From Jiangella aurantiaca (GTDB taxonomy: Bacteria > Actinomycetota > Actinomycetes > Jiangellales > Jiangellaceae), in NCBI RefSeq assembly GCF_004349105.1, contig NZ_SMLB01000004.1, forward strand, positions 1-64,000: a DNA stretch of 64,000 nucleotides. The letters are read 5' to 3'. Under the pieces are notes generated by a model. It was not told the DNA's origin and searched no databases. It saw only the letters and a program-made list of their open reading frames with translations. This document shows positions 20,201 through 29,497 of this stretch, piece by piece. The position numbers were made by a program, and so were the translations under genes. Each line of letters begins with the position of its first letter. The first letter of the stretch is position 1.

Positions 20201-21591
20201 CCGATCGCCTACCGAGCGGCTCTGAGCACCTGGATGCCGTCCTCGGCGGTGGCCTACCGCTCAATGGCATCACTCTGCTCATCGGGAAGCCGGGATCAGG
20301 AAAGACCATCCTCGCCCAGCAGTACGTGTTCCACAACGCAACTGTGGACCGGCCGGCGCTCTACCTTTCCACCGTGTCGGAACCGCTCGACAAGATTCTC
20401 CGCTACGGCCAGTCCCTGGAGTACTTCGACGCCTCGGCGCTCGGCTCCCGTGTGATCTACGAGAATGTCGGCCAGCAGTTGAACGACCACGGCCTTGCGG
20501 GCGTGCTCGACCGCATCAACGAGTTGCTCTTGCAGCGACGGCCCGCTCTGATGGTCATCGACAGTTTCAAGGCCTTGCAGGCCTTCGCGAGCGACGCCGG
20601 CGCCTTCCGCCGCTTCTTGCATGAGCTGGCCGGACGCTTGTCAGTCATGCCGGTCACTTCCTTCTGGGTCGGCGAGTACACCGGTGACGATAGTAGCGAT
20701 GCTCCGGAGTTCGCGGTCTGTGACGCCATTCTCGCGCTCAGCACGCAGCGCGAGGCTGAACGCGAAATCCGCACTCTCCAGGTTCTGAAGATTCGTGGTA
20801 GCGACTTTCGCAGCGGCAAGCACAGTTATCGGTTGTCGCCCAGGGGCTTCGATATCTTTCCGCGACTGGCCGATCCGCTGGGTGTCTCGAATTACGACGA
20901 ACACGTGGAGCGCATCTCGTCTGGAGTGGCGTCTATCGACGCGATGCTTGCCGACGGTTTTTGGCGGGGCGCGTCGACGCTGCTCGCCGGCCCATCGGGA
21001 ATCGGTAAGACCCTCCTCGCATTGCATTTCATCTTCGCCGGGGCGGAGCGCGGCGAGACTGGTGTCATCGCGACTTTCCAGGAGAATCCTGTCCAGCTCG
21101 AGCGCTTCGTGCGGGGTTTCTCGTGGTCGCTCGAAGATTCCAAGGTCGAGCTCATGTACAGGCCTCCTGTCGACTTGTACCTCGATGAGTGGGTCTACGA
21201 CCTGCTCGAGATCTTGGAGCGCACAGGAGCGCAGCGGGTGGCCCTCGACAGCCTTGGGGACCTCCGGGCGGCGTGTGGAGACGAGCTGAGGTTCCGCGAG
21301 TACGTCTACTCCCTTCTTCAGCGATGCGCACGCCGGGGAATCAGCGTCATCATGACCCAAGAGGTACCGGAATTGTTCGGCGTCCGGCAGCTGTCCGAGT
21401 ACGGGGTGTCACATCTGTCCGACAACGTGCTTCTACTTCAGTTCCTTCGGGGGGACTCCGAACTCAAACGGGCGATCACGGTGCTCAAGACCCGCGGAAG
21501 CGGCCACACGCAGCAACTTCGTCAATTCGACATCACATCGCAAGGCGTTGTGGTCGGGAGTCGGTTCGGCCCAGATCAGAGCTTGCACTAG
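20197..21591 (+). CDS. Double-domain KaiC-like RecA ATPase
   Basis: Two Walker A motifs (LLIGKPGSGKTILAQQY and LLAGPSGIGKTLLALHF) plus Walker B-like strands; ATGA overlap with upstream gene. Confidence 0.88.
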   Translation: MTDRLPSGSEHLDAVLGGGLPLNGITLLIGKPGSGKTILAQQYVFHNATVDRPALYLSTVSEPLDKILRYGQSLEYFDASALGSRVIYENVGQQLNDHGLAGVLDRINELLLQRRPALMVIDSFKALQAFASDAGAFRRFLHELAGRLSVMPVTSFWVGEYTGDDSSDAPEFAVCDAILALSTQREAEREIRTLQVLKIRGSDFRSGKHSYRLSPRGFDIFPRLADPLGVSNYDEHVERISSGVASIDAMLADGFWRGASTLLAGPSGIGKTLLALHFIFAGAERGETGVIATFQENPVQLERFVRGFSWSLEDSKVELMYRPPVDLYLDEWVYDLLEILERTGAQRVALDSLGDLRAACGDELRFREYVYSLLQRCARRGISVIMTQEVPELFGVRQLSEYGVSHLSDNVLLLQFLRGDSELKRAITVLKTRGSGHTQQLRQFDITSQGVVVGSRFGPDQSLH

Positions 21592-21992
21592 ACATGTCTC
21601 CCAACTCTCGGCGGGTCTGCCGATCGAGGACGTGTGGGCGTGCATGCACTGTCTGCGGCGGGCCGCTAGCAAGTCCCTCCAGAGGCGTGGGGCGGCTCGC
21701 TCGAGGAGTGGCCGGCCAGTGACGAGCACATCTCGAGAGAGGATGATCTGTTCGTTGGCCGCCAGGGTGGATGACGCCAGGCCGTCACGGACCTCGACGA
21801 CGAACTGTTGCCGCCCCTACCGGCCGGTCCGGTCATGGGCGGCGCCACCGTGACGACGTGAGCCCCATGACCGCGCCACCGCCGGATCGCCACCCACGGT
21901 CGGCGCGGGCCGAGATCATCCACGGTGACCGGGTGACCAACCACGTCCGATGTCCGGACACGGCCGGGAGTCCATGCCGGCACCGCAGGTCA

Positions 21993-22017
21993 CGGCGCCG
22001 GAGAATCTCCGGCGCCG
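21993..22017. repeat. 12-bp perfect inverted repeat, 1-nt centre
   Basis: cggcgccggaga-a-tctccggcgccg. Confidence 0.75.
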
Positions 22018-22109
22018 GCTCGACGGTCGATGGTGCACCGGCCCTGCGGGGCGGCACGAAGGGTAGGTGATCATCACGGCCGAGGCCGGCGCGATGGTCG
22101 CCGACACCG

Positions 22110-22350
22110 CGCCGAGCCGGGCGTCACCGCGACGATCGCGCACGGCGGCACAGCCGGGCCCCAGAGGCACGCACGGCCACGCCCACACCGTCATCCTCGA
22201 TGGCGGCCGACAGATCTGCTTGCGATCGTCAACGCGCTGAACGAGGTCCTCCACGGCCCGAATGCCGTCGACGATTCGGAGTTCGAGACGCGGACGGGCG
22301 TCTCATGTGCGGTCGCTCTTCAGACGTTGCGGCGCGTCGCGTGCGCGTAA
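22110..22350 (+). pseudogene. Possible gene remnant
   Basis: DLLAIVNALNEVLHGPNAVDDSEFETRTGVSCAVALQTLRRVA reads as protein inside otherwise non-coding-looking sequence with no clear start. Confidence 0.3.
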
Positions 22351-22524
22351 GGGCTTGTGCGCAGCCGAGTGATGGTCGCGGTCCGCGGACGTTGCGCTCG
22401 CGGATGCGACCGAGCTGCCGGCAGCGCGGGGCACTGAGATCGCTCCGACTGACGCCGCCCTCGACGTTTTGAGTCGGCAACCGCGGGTATGGCGCTGATC
22501 AATCGATTCTGGTGGGGGAGCATC

Positions 22525-23073
22525 ATGGTTCGCAACACGGTTTTGCACGCAATGCACGACGTCGGCCTCGCCGCGTGGTTCGGTGGAACGCTGGCCAACG
22601 CAATCTCGTTGAACCAGGCGGCCGGCGCCGCAGGCGATTCCAGGAGCACCGGCGCGGTCGCGAACGTCGGCTGGAACCGCTGGACTCCGATCAACGCCGT
22701 GGCGATCGGCGTCCATCTCGTCGGCAGCGCGGGCTTGCTGGCGGCGAACACGCCCCGGATCAAGGCGCAGCAAGGCGTCCTCGCCATGTCGCTGACGAAG
22801 ACGGTGCTGACGGCGGCGGCGTTGGGCGCCACCGCCTACGGCCGAGCACTGGGCGCGAAGGTGTCGAAGCGCGAAGACGTTCCGGCGGAGAGCGGCACCG
22901 AGCCCACGGCGTCGACGCCTGCTGACGCCGCCACCGCCCAGCGCCAGCTGTCCGTCCTCCAGTGGACGATCCCCGCGTTGACCGGCTCAATCGAAGTGAT
23001 CAGCGCCTATGCGAGCGAGCAGCAACGAGCGACCGAGGTGCACAAGGGCATACTCAACCGCCTCATGCGCTGA
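22525..23073 (+). CDS. Hypothetical membrane-associated protein
   Basis: MVRNTVLHAMHDVGLAAWFGGTLANAISLNQAA; hydrophobic segments; SD-like gggggag. Confidence 0.7.
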   Translation: MVRNTVLHAMHDVGLAAWFGGTLANAISLNQAAGAAGDSRSTGAVANVGWNRWTPINAVAIGVHLVGSAGLLAANTPRIKAQQGVLAMSLTKTVLTAAALGATAYGRALGAKVSKREDVPAESGTEPTASTPADAATAQRQLSVLQWTIPALTGSIEVISAYASEQQRATEVHKGILNRLMR

Positions 23074-23264
23074 CGTCGTGAGCGAGCGAGAACGAGCTGA
23101 GCAGGAGCGCGCCGCGCTTGGGACGACAGCGGCCGGCTCACTGCTCGAGGCCGCGTTCGGGGCGCGTTGGAGTCCTACGCACACACCGGCGAAAGTCGGG
23201 CGGCGACCAGAGTGAGCGCACATACATGGGACGAGCCAGATGGCTCGAAGGGAGGGCCCACGCC

Positions 23265-23726
23265 ATGCCAGACGACGTGAGAAGCAGCATGACCGCTACG
23301 CCGGTGCAGACGGCTGCCACGGCGGTCGCCGTGGTCTTCCTGGCGGTCGGCGTGATGGGATTCATCCCGGGAATCACCACCGACTTCAGCGAGATACAGT
23401 TCGCCAGTCATGAATCCGAGGCGATGCTTCTGGGAATTTTCCAGGTTTCGGTTCTGCACAATATTGTGCATCTTCTATTTGGTCTCGTCGGATTGTTCAT
23501 GGGCCGCAGCTATGCCGGAGCGCGTAACTTCCTCATCTGGGGCGGCGCGGTCTATGCCGTGCTGTGGCTGTACGGACTGTTCGTCGACGAGGACAGTACG
23601 GCGAACTTCGTGCCGATGAACGCTGCCGACGATTGGCTCCATCTGGTACTCGCGATCGGCATGGTGTCGCTGGGCGTCCTTCTCGGCAGGACGCCGCGTA
23701 GGGCGCCGGGCGCCGGGCAGGACTAG
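23265..23726 (+). CDS. DUF4383-like membrane protein
   Basis: QVSVLHNIVHLLFGLVGLFMGRSYAGARNFLIWGGAVYAVLWLYG; aagggaggg SD. Confidence 0.8.
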   Translation: MPDDVRSSMTATPVQTAATAVAVVFLAVGVMGFIPGITTDFSEIQFASHESEAMLLGIFQVSVLHNIVHLLFGLVGLFMGRSYAGARNFLIWGGAVYAVLWLYGLFVDEDSTANFVPMNAADDWLHLVLAIGMVSLGVLLGRTPRRAPGAGQD

Positions 23727-24190
23727 CAAGCTCGGGATCGGTGAGTAGCGGTTGCTGCGGGACCAGTGTCGCGCGCCCGCATCTGCCGGCTCCTGGCCGA
23801 TCTCAGTGAACCGCTCATCGTCGACGGCCCGCTCACCGAGGCCGACACGACCGAGTAAGAGACCGTGCCGTTGCGCTGACACAAGTACGGGCAGGCGATC
23901 ACCCCAGGCATGCGCCGCAGCAACACCCGGTCGCCGCGTGGTCGGGGTCTCTCGCTGGGTTCTGTGGGGCTGCGCTGACCACAACCAGGGGCCAGCCGCA
24001 GCTCCCGGGACGGCCCGGGCCGCTCGGACGTCGCCGTCAACGCTCACACCAGCCCGGGTCGTCCGCCGCACCTCGACCACGACCGGCTCGAGTTGGCCGC
24101 ACGTTGGGTAGGTCTACCGATGCGACGACAGGTCGCCGAGCGTGACGCTCGAAGCGACTGGCTCCATACGTCGTTGCAAGGAGGCCCACG

Positions 24191-25063
24191 ATGGTGCCGA
24201 CCAAGGCTGAGGGAAGGTCCGTCGTTGCCAATGGGGTACGCATTGGCTACTCGGTGAGCGGTCACGGTGTGATTCCACTGGTTCTCGTCCATGGCAGCTG
24301 GGGCTCGCGCCACAACTGGGATGCTGTCGTCCCCGGGCTGTCCCAGCTCTTCCGTGTGGTCGCATACGACCGGCGGGGGCACAGCGAGAGTTCCTGTCCA
24401 CCAGGGCAGGGCAGTTTCGATGAGGACGTGGCTGATGTCGCCGCGTTGATCCAGCATCTCGACCTGGCGCCCGCATGGGTCGCGGGCAATTCGAGTGGGG
24501 CGGCGATCACGCTGAAGCTCGCGGCCGCGCGCCCCGGTCTTCTGCGCGGGATCGTCGTGCACGAGCCCCCGCTGGCGGCACTGCTGCCTGCCGGCAGCCC
24601 CGAGGCACAGGAGTGGGCCGCGATCGACGAGGGGCCGATGGGCGAGGTGCTGCGGCTTCTCGAAAGGGGCGACCACTCGGGTGGGGCGGAGTGCTTCGTC
24701 GAGAAGGTCGCTCTCGGGCCGGGCGCCTGGGCCGCCCTGCCCGAACCGATGCGCGCCATGATGACCCGCAACGCGCCGACCTATCTCGACGAGTTGCGCG
24801 ACGGGTCCTGGAGAACGGTCGACGAGCGGGCGCTGGCCCGGTTCGCCCGCCCGGTGCTGTTGACGATCGGCGGCGACTCGGCGTCGCCGACGACGCGGAT
24901 CACGGAGCCGATCTACGAGCGGCTGACGGTGTCGCTGCCGCAGGCCGAACGGCTCGCCTACGCGGACGCCGGCCACATTCCGCACGTCACGCACCCGGAC
25001 GAGTACGTCGCAACGTTGGCCGGCTTCGTCTCGCGCCACGAGCGGCAGGGAGCGGGCAGATGA
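24191..25063 (+). CDS. Alpha/beta hydrolase
   Basis: VLVHGSWGSRHNWD, VAGNSSGAAI nucleophile elbow, ADAGHIPHVTHP catalytic His. Confidence 0.88.
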   Translation: MVPTKAEGRSVVANGVRIGYSVSGHGVIPLVLVHGSWGSRHNWDAVVPGLSQLFRVVAYDRRGHSESSCPPGQGSFDEDVADVAALIQHLDLAPAWVAGNSSGAAITLKLAAARPGLLRGIVVHEPPLAALLPAGSPEAQEWAAIDEGPMGEVLRLLERGDHSGGAECFVEKVALGPGAWAALPEPMRAMMTRNAPTYLDELRDGSWRTVDERALARFARPVLLTIGGDSASPTTRITEPIYERLTVSLPQAERLAYADAGHIPHVTHPDEYVATLAGFVSRHERQGAGR

Positions 25064-25866
25064 GTACGGTCTCTGCTGTGGATCGGTTCGACGTCGTCGC
25101 CGCGGATGCAGTCTCCTTGGCCGTCTGGGTCGACGGCGGCGGGCCTCCGTTGGTGGTCGTCCACGGCTCGATCCAGGACCACACCGTCTCCGCGCCGCTC
25201 GTCGCCGAGCTGCGGGCGGACTTCACCACCTTCGCGATGGACCGGCGCGGCTTCGGTGCCAGCGGCGACGGCGGGGAATACGTCATCGAGCGGGATTTCG
25301 AGGACGTCGCCGCGGTGGTCGACGCAGTCGCGACCCGCTCCGGTCCGGTTGTGCTGTGGGGCCACTCTTACGGCGCCGGTTGCGCGATGGGAGCCGCGGC
25401 GCGGACGGGGAATGTCAGCCACCTGGTGCTCTACGAACCGGGTCTGGGGTTGACCTACCCCGCGGGCTGGATCGAAGCGGTCGAACGGGTCGTCGCGGCC
25501 GGCGACTACGAGAACGCGGTCGTCATGCTGTTCCGTGACATCCTGGGGTTCTCCGAGGAGCAGATCGAGGCGCGGCGCGGCGACCCGGAATGGCCGGGCC
25601 GGGTGGCCACCGCGCCGACCATCGCACGCGAGGCGCGAGCCGAGCAGGAGTGGGTGTACCGCCCGGGAGCCTTCGCCAGCGTCAGCGCGCCCACGTTGCT
25701 GCTGTCAGGCTCGGAGAGCCCACCAGAGGTGAAGTCGGCGACCGACGCGGCCGCGGCCGCGATCCGTGGAGCGCGCGTGCATGTCCTGGAAGGCCACGCG
25801 CACATCGCCCACCGGGAGCATCCGGCAATGGTCGCCGACCTCATCCGGAGGTTCATCGCCCCATGA
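25060..25866 (+). CDS. Alpha/beta hydrolase
   Basis: VVVHGSIQDH, LWGHSYGAGCAMG, LEGHAHIAHREHP; ATGA overlap with upstream gene. Confidence 0.88.
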   Translation: MSTVSAVDRFDVVAADAVSLAVWVDGGGPPLVVVHGSIQDHTVSAPLVAELRADFTTFAMDRRGFGASGDGGEYVIERDFEDVAAVVDAVATRSGPVVLWGHSYGAGCAMGAAARTGNVSHLVLYEPGLGLTYPAGWIEAVERVVAAGDYENAVVMLFRDILGFSEEQIEARRGDPEWPGRVATAPTIAREARAEQEWVYRPGAFASVSAPTLLLSGSESPPEVKSATDAAAAAIRGARVHVLEGHAHIAHREHPAMVADLIRRFIAP

Positions 25867-25873
25867 GAGCGAC

Positions 25874-27418
25874 TCACCGGCGGAGCAGGTCATGTTCCAT
25901 CGCGAAGAGCGCTGCACCTGCCCGGGTCGAGGTGCCGATCTTGTCGTAGACGTGCTGAACGTGGTGTTCGGCGGTGCGTGGGGAGATGACGAGTTCGCGT
26001 GCGATCTGACGGTTGGACAGGCCGCGTGCGACCAGCTGCAGCACTTCGATCTCGCGGTCGCTGAGCCCGGCGGGCGGGCTCACCCGCACGTGCCGAGGGA
26101 CCTGTCCGGCGGCCTCTATGACAGCACGAACACAGTCAGGGTCGAGCCGACCACGCCCGGCCTCGGCGGCGACGAGGTCGGCGGCGCGCTCGGGTTCGAC
26201 GGCGGCGCGGTGTGGCCGTTCCTGGGTCAGCGTCTGGTAGGCGTCGGCGGCGGCCAGGACCCGTGCGGACGTCGGGATCGCGGCTGCGGCCGCGGCACGG
26301 TGATAGCCGCTGCCGTCGAGGCGCTCGTGGTGCAGGCCGGCGATCCGCCCCAGGCGCTCCAACGGCACGGACCGGGTCAGGATCCGCTCGGTGTGGTACG
26401 GATGCAGCCGGATCTGCTCCCACTCGGCACGAGTCAGCGGGCGACGCTTCTCCCAGATCCCGCTCGACACCGCGATGCGACCGAGATCGTGCAGCAGCCC
26501 CGCGCGCCCGAGATCTCGTACCTCGCGCGACGGCAGTCCGAGCGCCTTCGCCGCCGCGGTCGCCAACGCGGACACCTGCGTCGAGTGGCTCAGCGTGTAC
26601 GTGGATTTGAGGTCGGTCATCTCGGCGAAGGCCCGGGCGACCCGATCGACGCCGGTCTCGTCGACCACGGCTACCGGATCCGGTTCCGCCTCCAGCACCG
26701 CCACCCACGGGTCGGCGTCGCCGATCTCGCGGAGCAGCCGTCGACCATGGCGTCGGACGACGTCAGCGACCTTCGGGTCGAACCATCCTCCAGACCGTTC
26801 CGCCACCATGGCCAACGCGGCATCGACGCCCCCGACGCGGTGGAAGATCTCGACCTGGGTCGCGACGTCGGCGATCCGCGCCGGGAGCGTGATCTGGTCC
26901 CCGGCAAGCCCTACCGGGGTGCCTTTGCCGTCCCAGCGTTCGAAGACCTGACTGAGACTGTCCCGCACCGGGCGAGTCAGCCCGAGCCGCCCTGCCAGCG
27001 CAGCGCCGGCCTCGCAGACCCCGCGAAGGATCCTTTCGTCCTCCTTCGCGCCGACCAACGCCCGGGCGACCAGGAGGGGTCGAGCCCATCCAGCGCCGCG
27101 GCCTGTGCTGAGGGTGACGGCGAGCATCTCCCGCTTGTCGGCAAAGTCGGCAGGCTCGGCCGCCGGCCGCGAGACGAGTTCGTCGCCCCCGAACCAGAAG
27201 GCCTCCTCGGCCGCCGTCGCCGTGCACCCCAAGTGCCTCAGCAGCGTCGCCAGATAGACGTCCCGGACCTCTTCCTCGGGCAGAGCCATCGCCCTCGCAA
27301 GACCGGTCGCCACGAGACACGACCGGATCGCCTTCTCCGGCGGCTGGCCCATGCCCGAATCGGTCGCCACGGAGAGGGCCGCCAGCAGATCACACAGCCG
27401 CACCTGCTCACCCGCCAT
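25874..27418 (-). CDS. HD-GYP-like phosphohydrolase with C-terminal LuxR HTH
   Basis: STQVSALATAAAKALGLP...AGLLHDLGRIAV...HHERLDGSGYHR and LSDREIEVLQLVARGLSNRQIARELVISPRTAEHHVQHVYDKIG. Confidence 0.87.
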   Translation of the reverse strand: MAGEQVRLCDLLAALSVATDSGMGQPPEKAIRSCLVATGLARAMALPEEEVRDVYLATLLRHLGCTATAAEEAFWFGGDELVSRPAAEPADFADKREMLAVTLSTGRGAGWARPLLVARALVGAKEDERILRGVCEAGAALAGRLGLTRPVRDSLSQVFERWDGKGTPVGLAGDQITLPARIADVATQVEIFHRVGGVDAALAMVAERSGGWFDPKVADVVRRHGRRLLREIGDADPWVAVLEAEPDPVAVVDETGVDRVARAFAEMTDLKSTYTLSHSTQVSALATAAAKALGLPSREVRDLGRAGLLHDLGRIAVSSGIWEKRRPLTRAEWEQIRLHPYHTERILTRSVPLERLGRIAGLHHERLDGSGYHRAAAAAAIPTSARVLAAADAYQTLTQERPHRAAVEPERAADLVAAEAGRGRLDPDCVRAVIEAAGQVPRHVRVSPPAGLSDREIEVLQLVARGLSNRQIARELVISPRTAEHHVQHVYDKIGTSTRAGAALFAMEHDLLRR

Positions 27419-27561
27419 ATGACCAGTACACACCCGACGCTTCACCGAAATGGCCCGAGCAGAGGCTGTCAGTCGCACTGATGCTGCTCGCCGCCCACGA
27501 CATGGACAGCTCAACACGCCGTCCCGTACGTGCCGACCTGGGCCTGCCTGGCTGGGTGGTG

Positions 27562-28137
27562 TCAGCCATGGAACCTGCGTGCGGCTACGATGTGGCCGCG
27601 GAGCGGGGCATGCACTGCTCCTGCGGGTGTTTCGAACGTCCGCAGCGCGTCATGGGCGCTGCGGCTGATCCGATGGTAGGCCGCTTCGTCGAGCCGCCTG
27701 GCCAGGGGCGAACCCTTGACCTCGGTCGCCACCATGGCATCGATCGAACTGAATCGTGCGGTCCCGAGATGGGTCCGGGTGGCGGTGATCTGCAGCCCAG
27801 CGGATTCGAACAGGATGCGAAGCTCGTCGAGATCTCCGCACGACCAATAGGTGTCCATGAGGGACGCGGCCGCGGAACCTGCCACGTGGGCGATCACGGA
27901 CGCCAATGGGCCATACGCGGGCTGGTCGGTGATACTCGCCGGAACGACGACCGCGACCACACCGTCATCACTCGTCACTCGCGCCATTTCCGCCAGAGCC
28001 CGCGCACGGTCGGGGAAGAACATCAGCGACCTCTGGCACAGCACCCTGTCGAACGCGTTGGCCGGGAACGGCAGGTTGCCGGCGTCGCCGTGCTGCCACT
28101 CCAGGTCGGGTCGCAGGCGACGGGCCACGGTGAGCAT
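27562..28137 (-). pseudogene. N-terminally truncated SAM-dependent methyltransferase
   Basis: Starts at post-I region NPEMLTVARRLRPDLEWQHGDAGNLPFPANAFDRVLCQRSLMFFPD; no glycine-rich motif I upstream. Confidence 0.6.
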
Positions 28138-28354
28138 CTCCGGGTTGAGGGTGTGTGCGCCCTCGTGACCTGCCGGCCGAACTCGCGGACTCGGTTGGCC
28201 GGGTCGTTGTCGCGGGCAAGGATCTTCTCGGGGGCGTCCTCCGCCCCGCTACCACAGCGGCCCGGCCGTCACGTCGCTCGATTGGGTGGTAGGTGACCAG
28301 GTCGGGTACCCTTGCACGGTTCCGACGATCCAGACGTCTTCGAAAGAGGCACCC

Positions 28355-28525
28355 GTGGCCGCCAAGAGCGCTGACATCCGCCCCAAGATCACCATGGCCT
28401 GCACGGAGTGCAAGGAGCGCAATTACATCACCAAGAAGAACCGGCGCAACGACCCCGACCGGCTCGACTTGAAGAAGTTCTGCCCGCGCTGCCGCACGCA
28501 CACCGTCCACCGCGAGACCCGCTGA
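28355..28525 (+). CDS. rpmG: 50S ribosomal protein L33
   Basis: [49 protein letters not shown] start. Confidence 0.97.
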   Translation: MAAKSADIRPKITMACTECKERNYITKKNRRNDPDRLDLKKFCPRCRTHTVHRETR

Positions 28526-28596
28526 CGCGTTCGCGCACAGGCTCGTGGCCAGGGTCTCCCGTCGGAGCCCGGCCCTGGTGACGGTAACGTCAGCGC

Positions 28597-29058
28597 ATGC
28601 CCATTGATCCCTCGATCGTCGGACGGGTCTACCCTCCTCAGATCTATGAAGTGAGCCGGGAGAAGATCCGCGAGTTCGCGGAAGCGATCGGCGACGCGAA
28701 CCCGGCGTACGTCGACACCGCAGCGGCGCGCGGCTACGGGCACGCCGACGTCGTCGCCCCGCCCACGTTCGTGATGATCCCGGTGATGAACGGCTTCGAC
28801 CTGCTGATGAAGGACCTGGGCATCGAGTTCGCCCGGGTCGTGCATGTCGACCAGCGGTTCACGTACTCGCAGCCGTTGCCGGTGGGCAGCCGCGTCGAGG
28901 CGACCACCCGGCTCGACGGCGTCCGCGCCGTCGCCGGCAACGACCTGCTGAAGATCCGCACCGAGGTCCGGGGCGAGGACGGCTCGGACATCTGCCTCTC
29001 CGAGGCGACCCTGCTGGTGCGACCCGAGGACTCCGACGGGGGAGACGCCAGTGACTGA
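28597..29058 (+). CDS. MaoC-like dehydratase, FAS1-type N-terminal family (HadA-like)
   Basis: IVGRVYPPQIYEVSREKIREFAEAIGDANPAYVD. Confidence 0.9.
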   Translation: MPIDPSIVGRVYPPQIYEVSREKIREFAEAIGDANPAYVDTAAARGYGHADVVAPPTFVMIPVMNGFDLLMKDLGIEFARVVHVDQRFTYSQPLPVGSRVEATTRLDGVRAVAGNDLLKIRTEVRGEDGSDICLSEATLLVRPEDSDGGDASD

Positions 29059-29497
29059 GCGGGTGACCGAGCAGCTGGTGGTCGGCGACGTCGTCGCCGA
29101 CCACATGTACTGGATCACCCGCGAGAACCTGGTCCGGTACGCCGGGGCCTCCGGCGACTTCAACCCGATCCACTGGAACGAGCGGGTCGCGAAGTCCGTC
29201 GGCCTGCCCGGCGTCATTGCGCACGGCATGCTCACCATGGCGCTGGCCGGCCGGCTGCTCACCGACTGGCTCGGCGACCCCGCCGCCGTCGTCGAGTACG
29301 GCGTCCGCTTCGCCCGCCCGGTGGTCGTCCCCGACGACGACGTCGGCGTCGCCGTCCGCGTGGCCGCCGCCGTCACCGACGTCCGCGACGACGGCCTGGT
29401 GGCGCTCGAGCTCACCGTCAAGGTCGACGAGCAGAAGGTGCTGACGCAGGCCCGGGCGCTGTGCCGGCTGCCGGCCGACCGGCCGTCGCAGCCATGA
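29051..29497 (+). CDS. MaoC-like dehydratase (HadB-like)
   Basis: YAGASGDFNPIHWNERVAKSVGLPGVIAHGMLTMALAGR hot-dog hydratase motif. Confidence 0.92.
   Translation: MTERVTEQLVVGDVVADHMYWITRENLVRYAGASGDFNPIHWNERVAKSVGLPGVIAHGMLTMALAGRLLTDWLGDPAAVVEYGVRFARPVVVPDDDVGVAVRVAAAVTDVRDDGLVALELTVKVDEQKVLTQARALCRLPADRPSQP

Noticed and set aside
23740-24110. Short ORFs between the DUF4383 gene and the first hydrolase
   Set aside because: Frames are broken and without SDs; could be remnants, but no recognisable family to support a call
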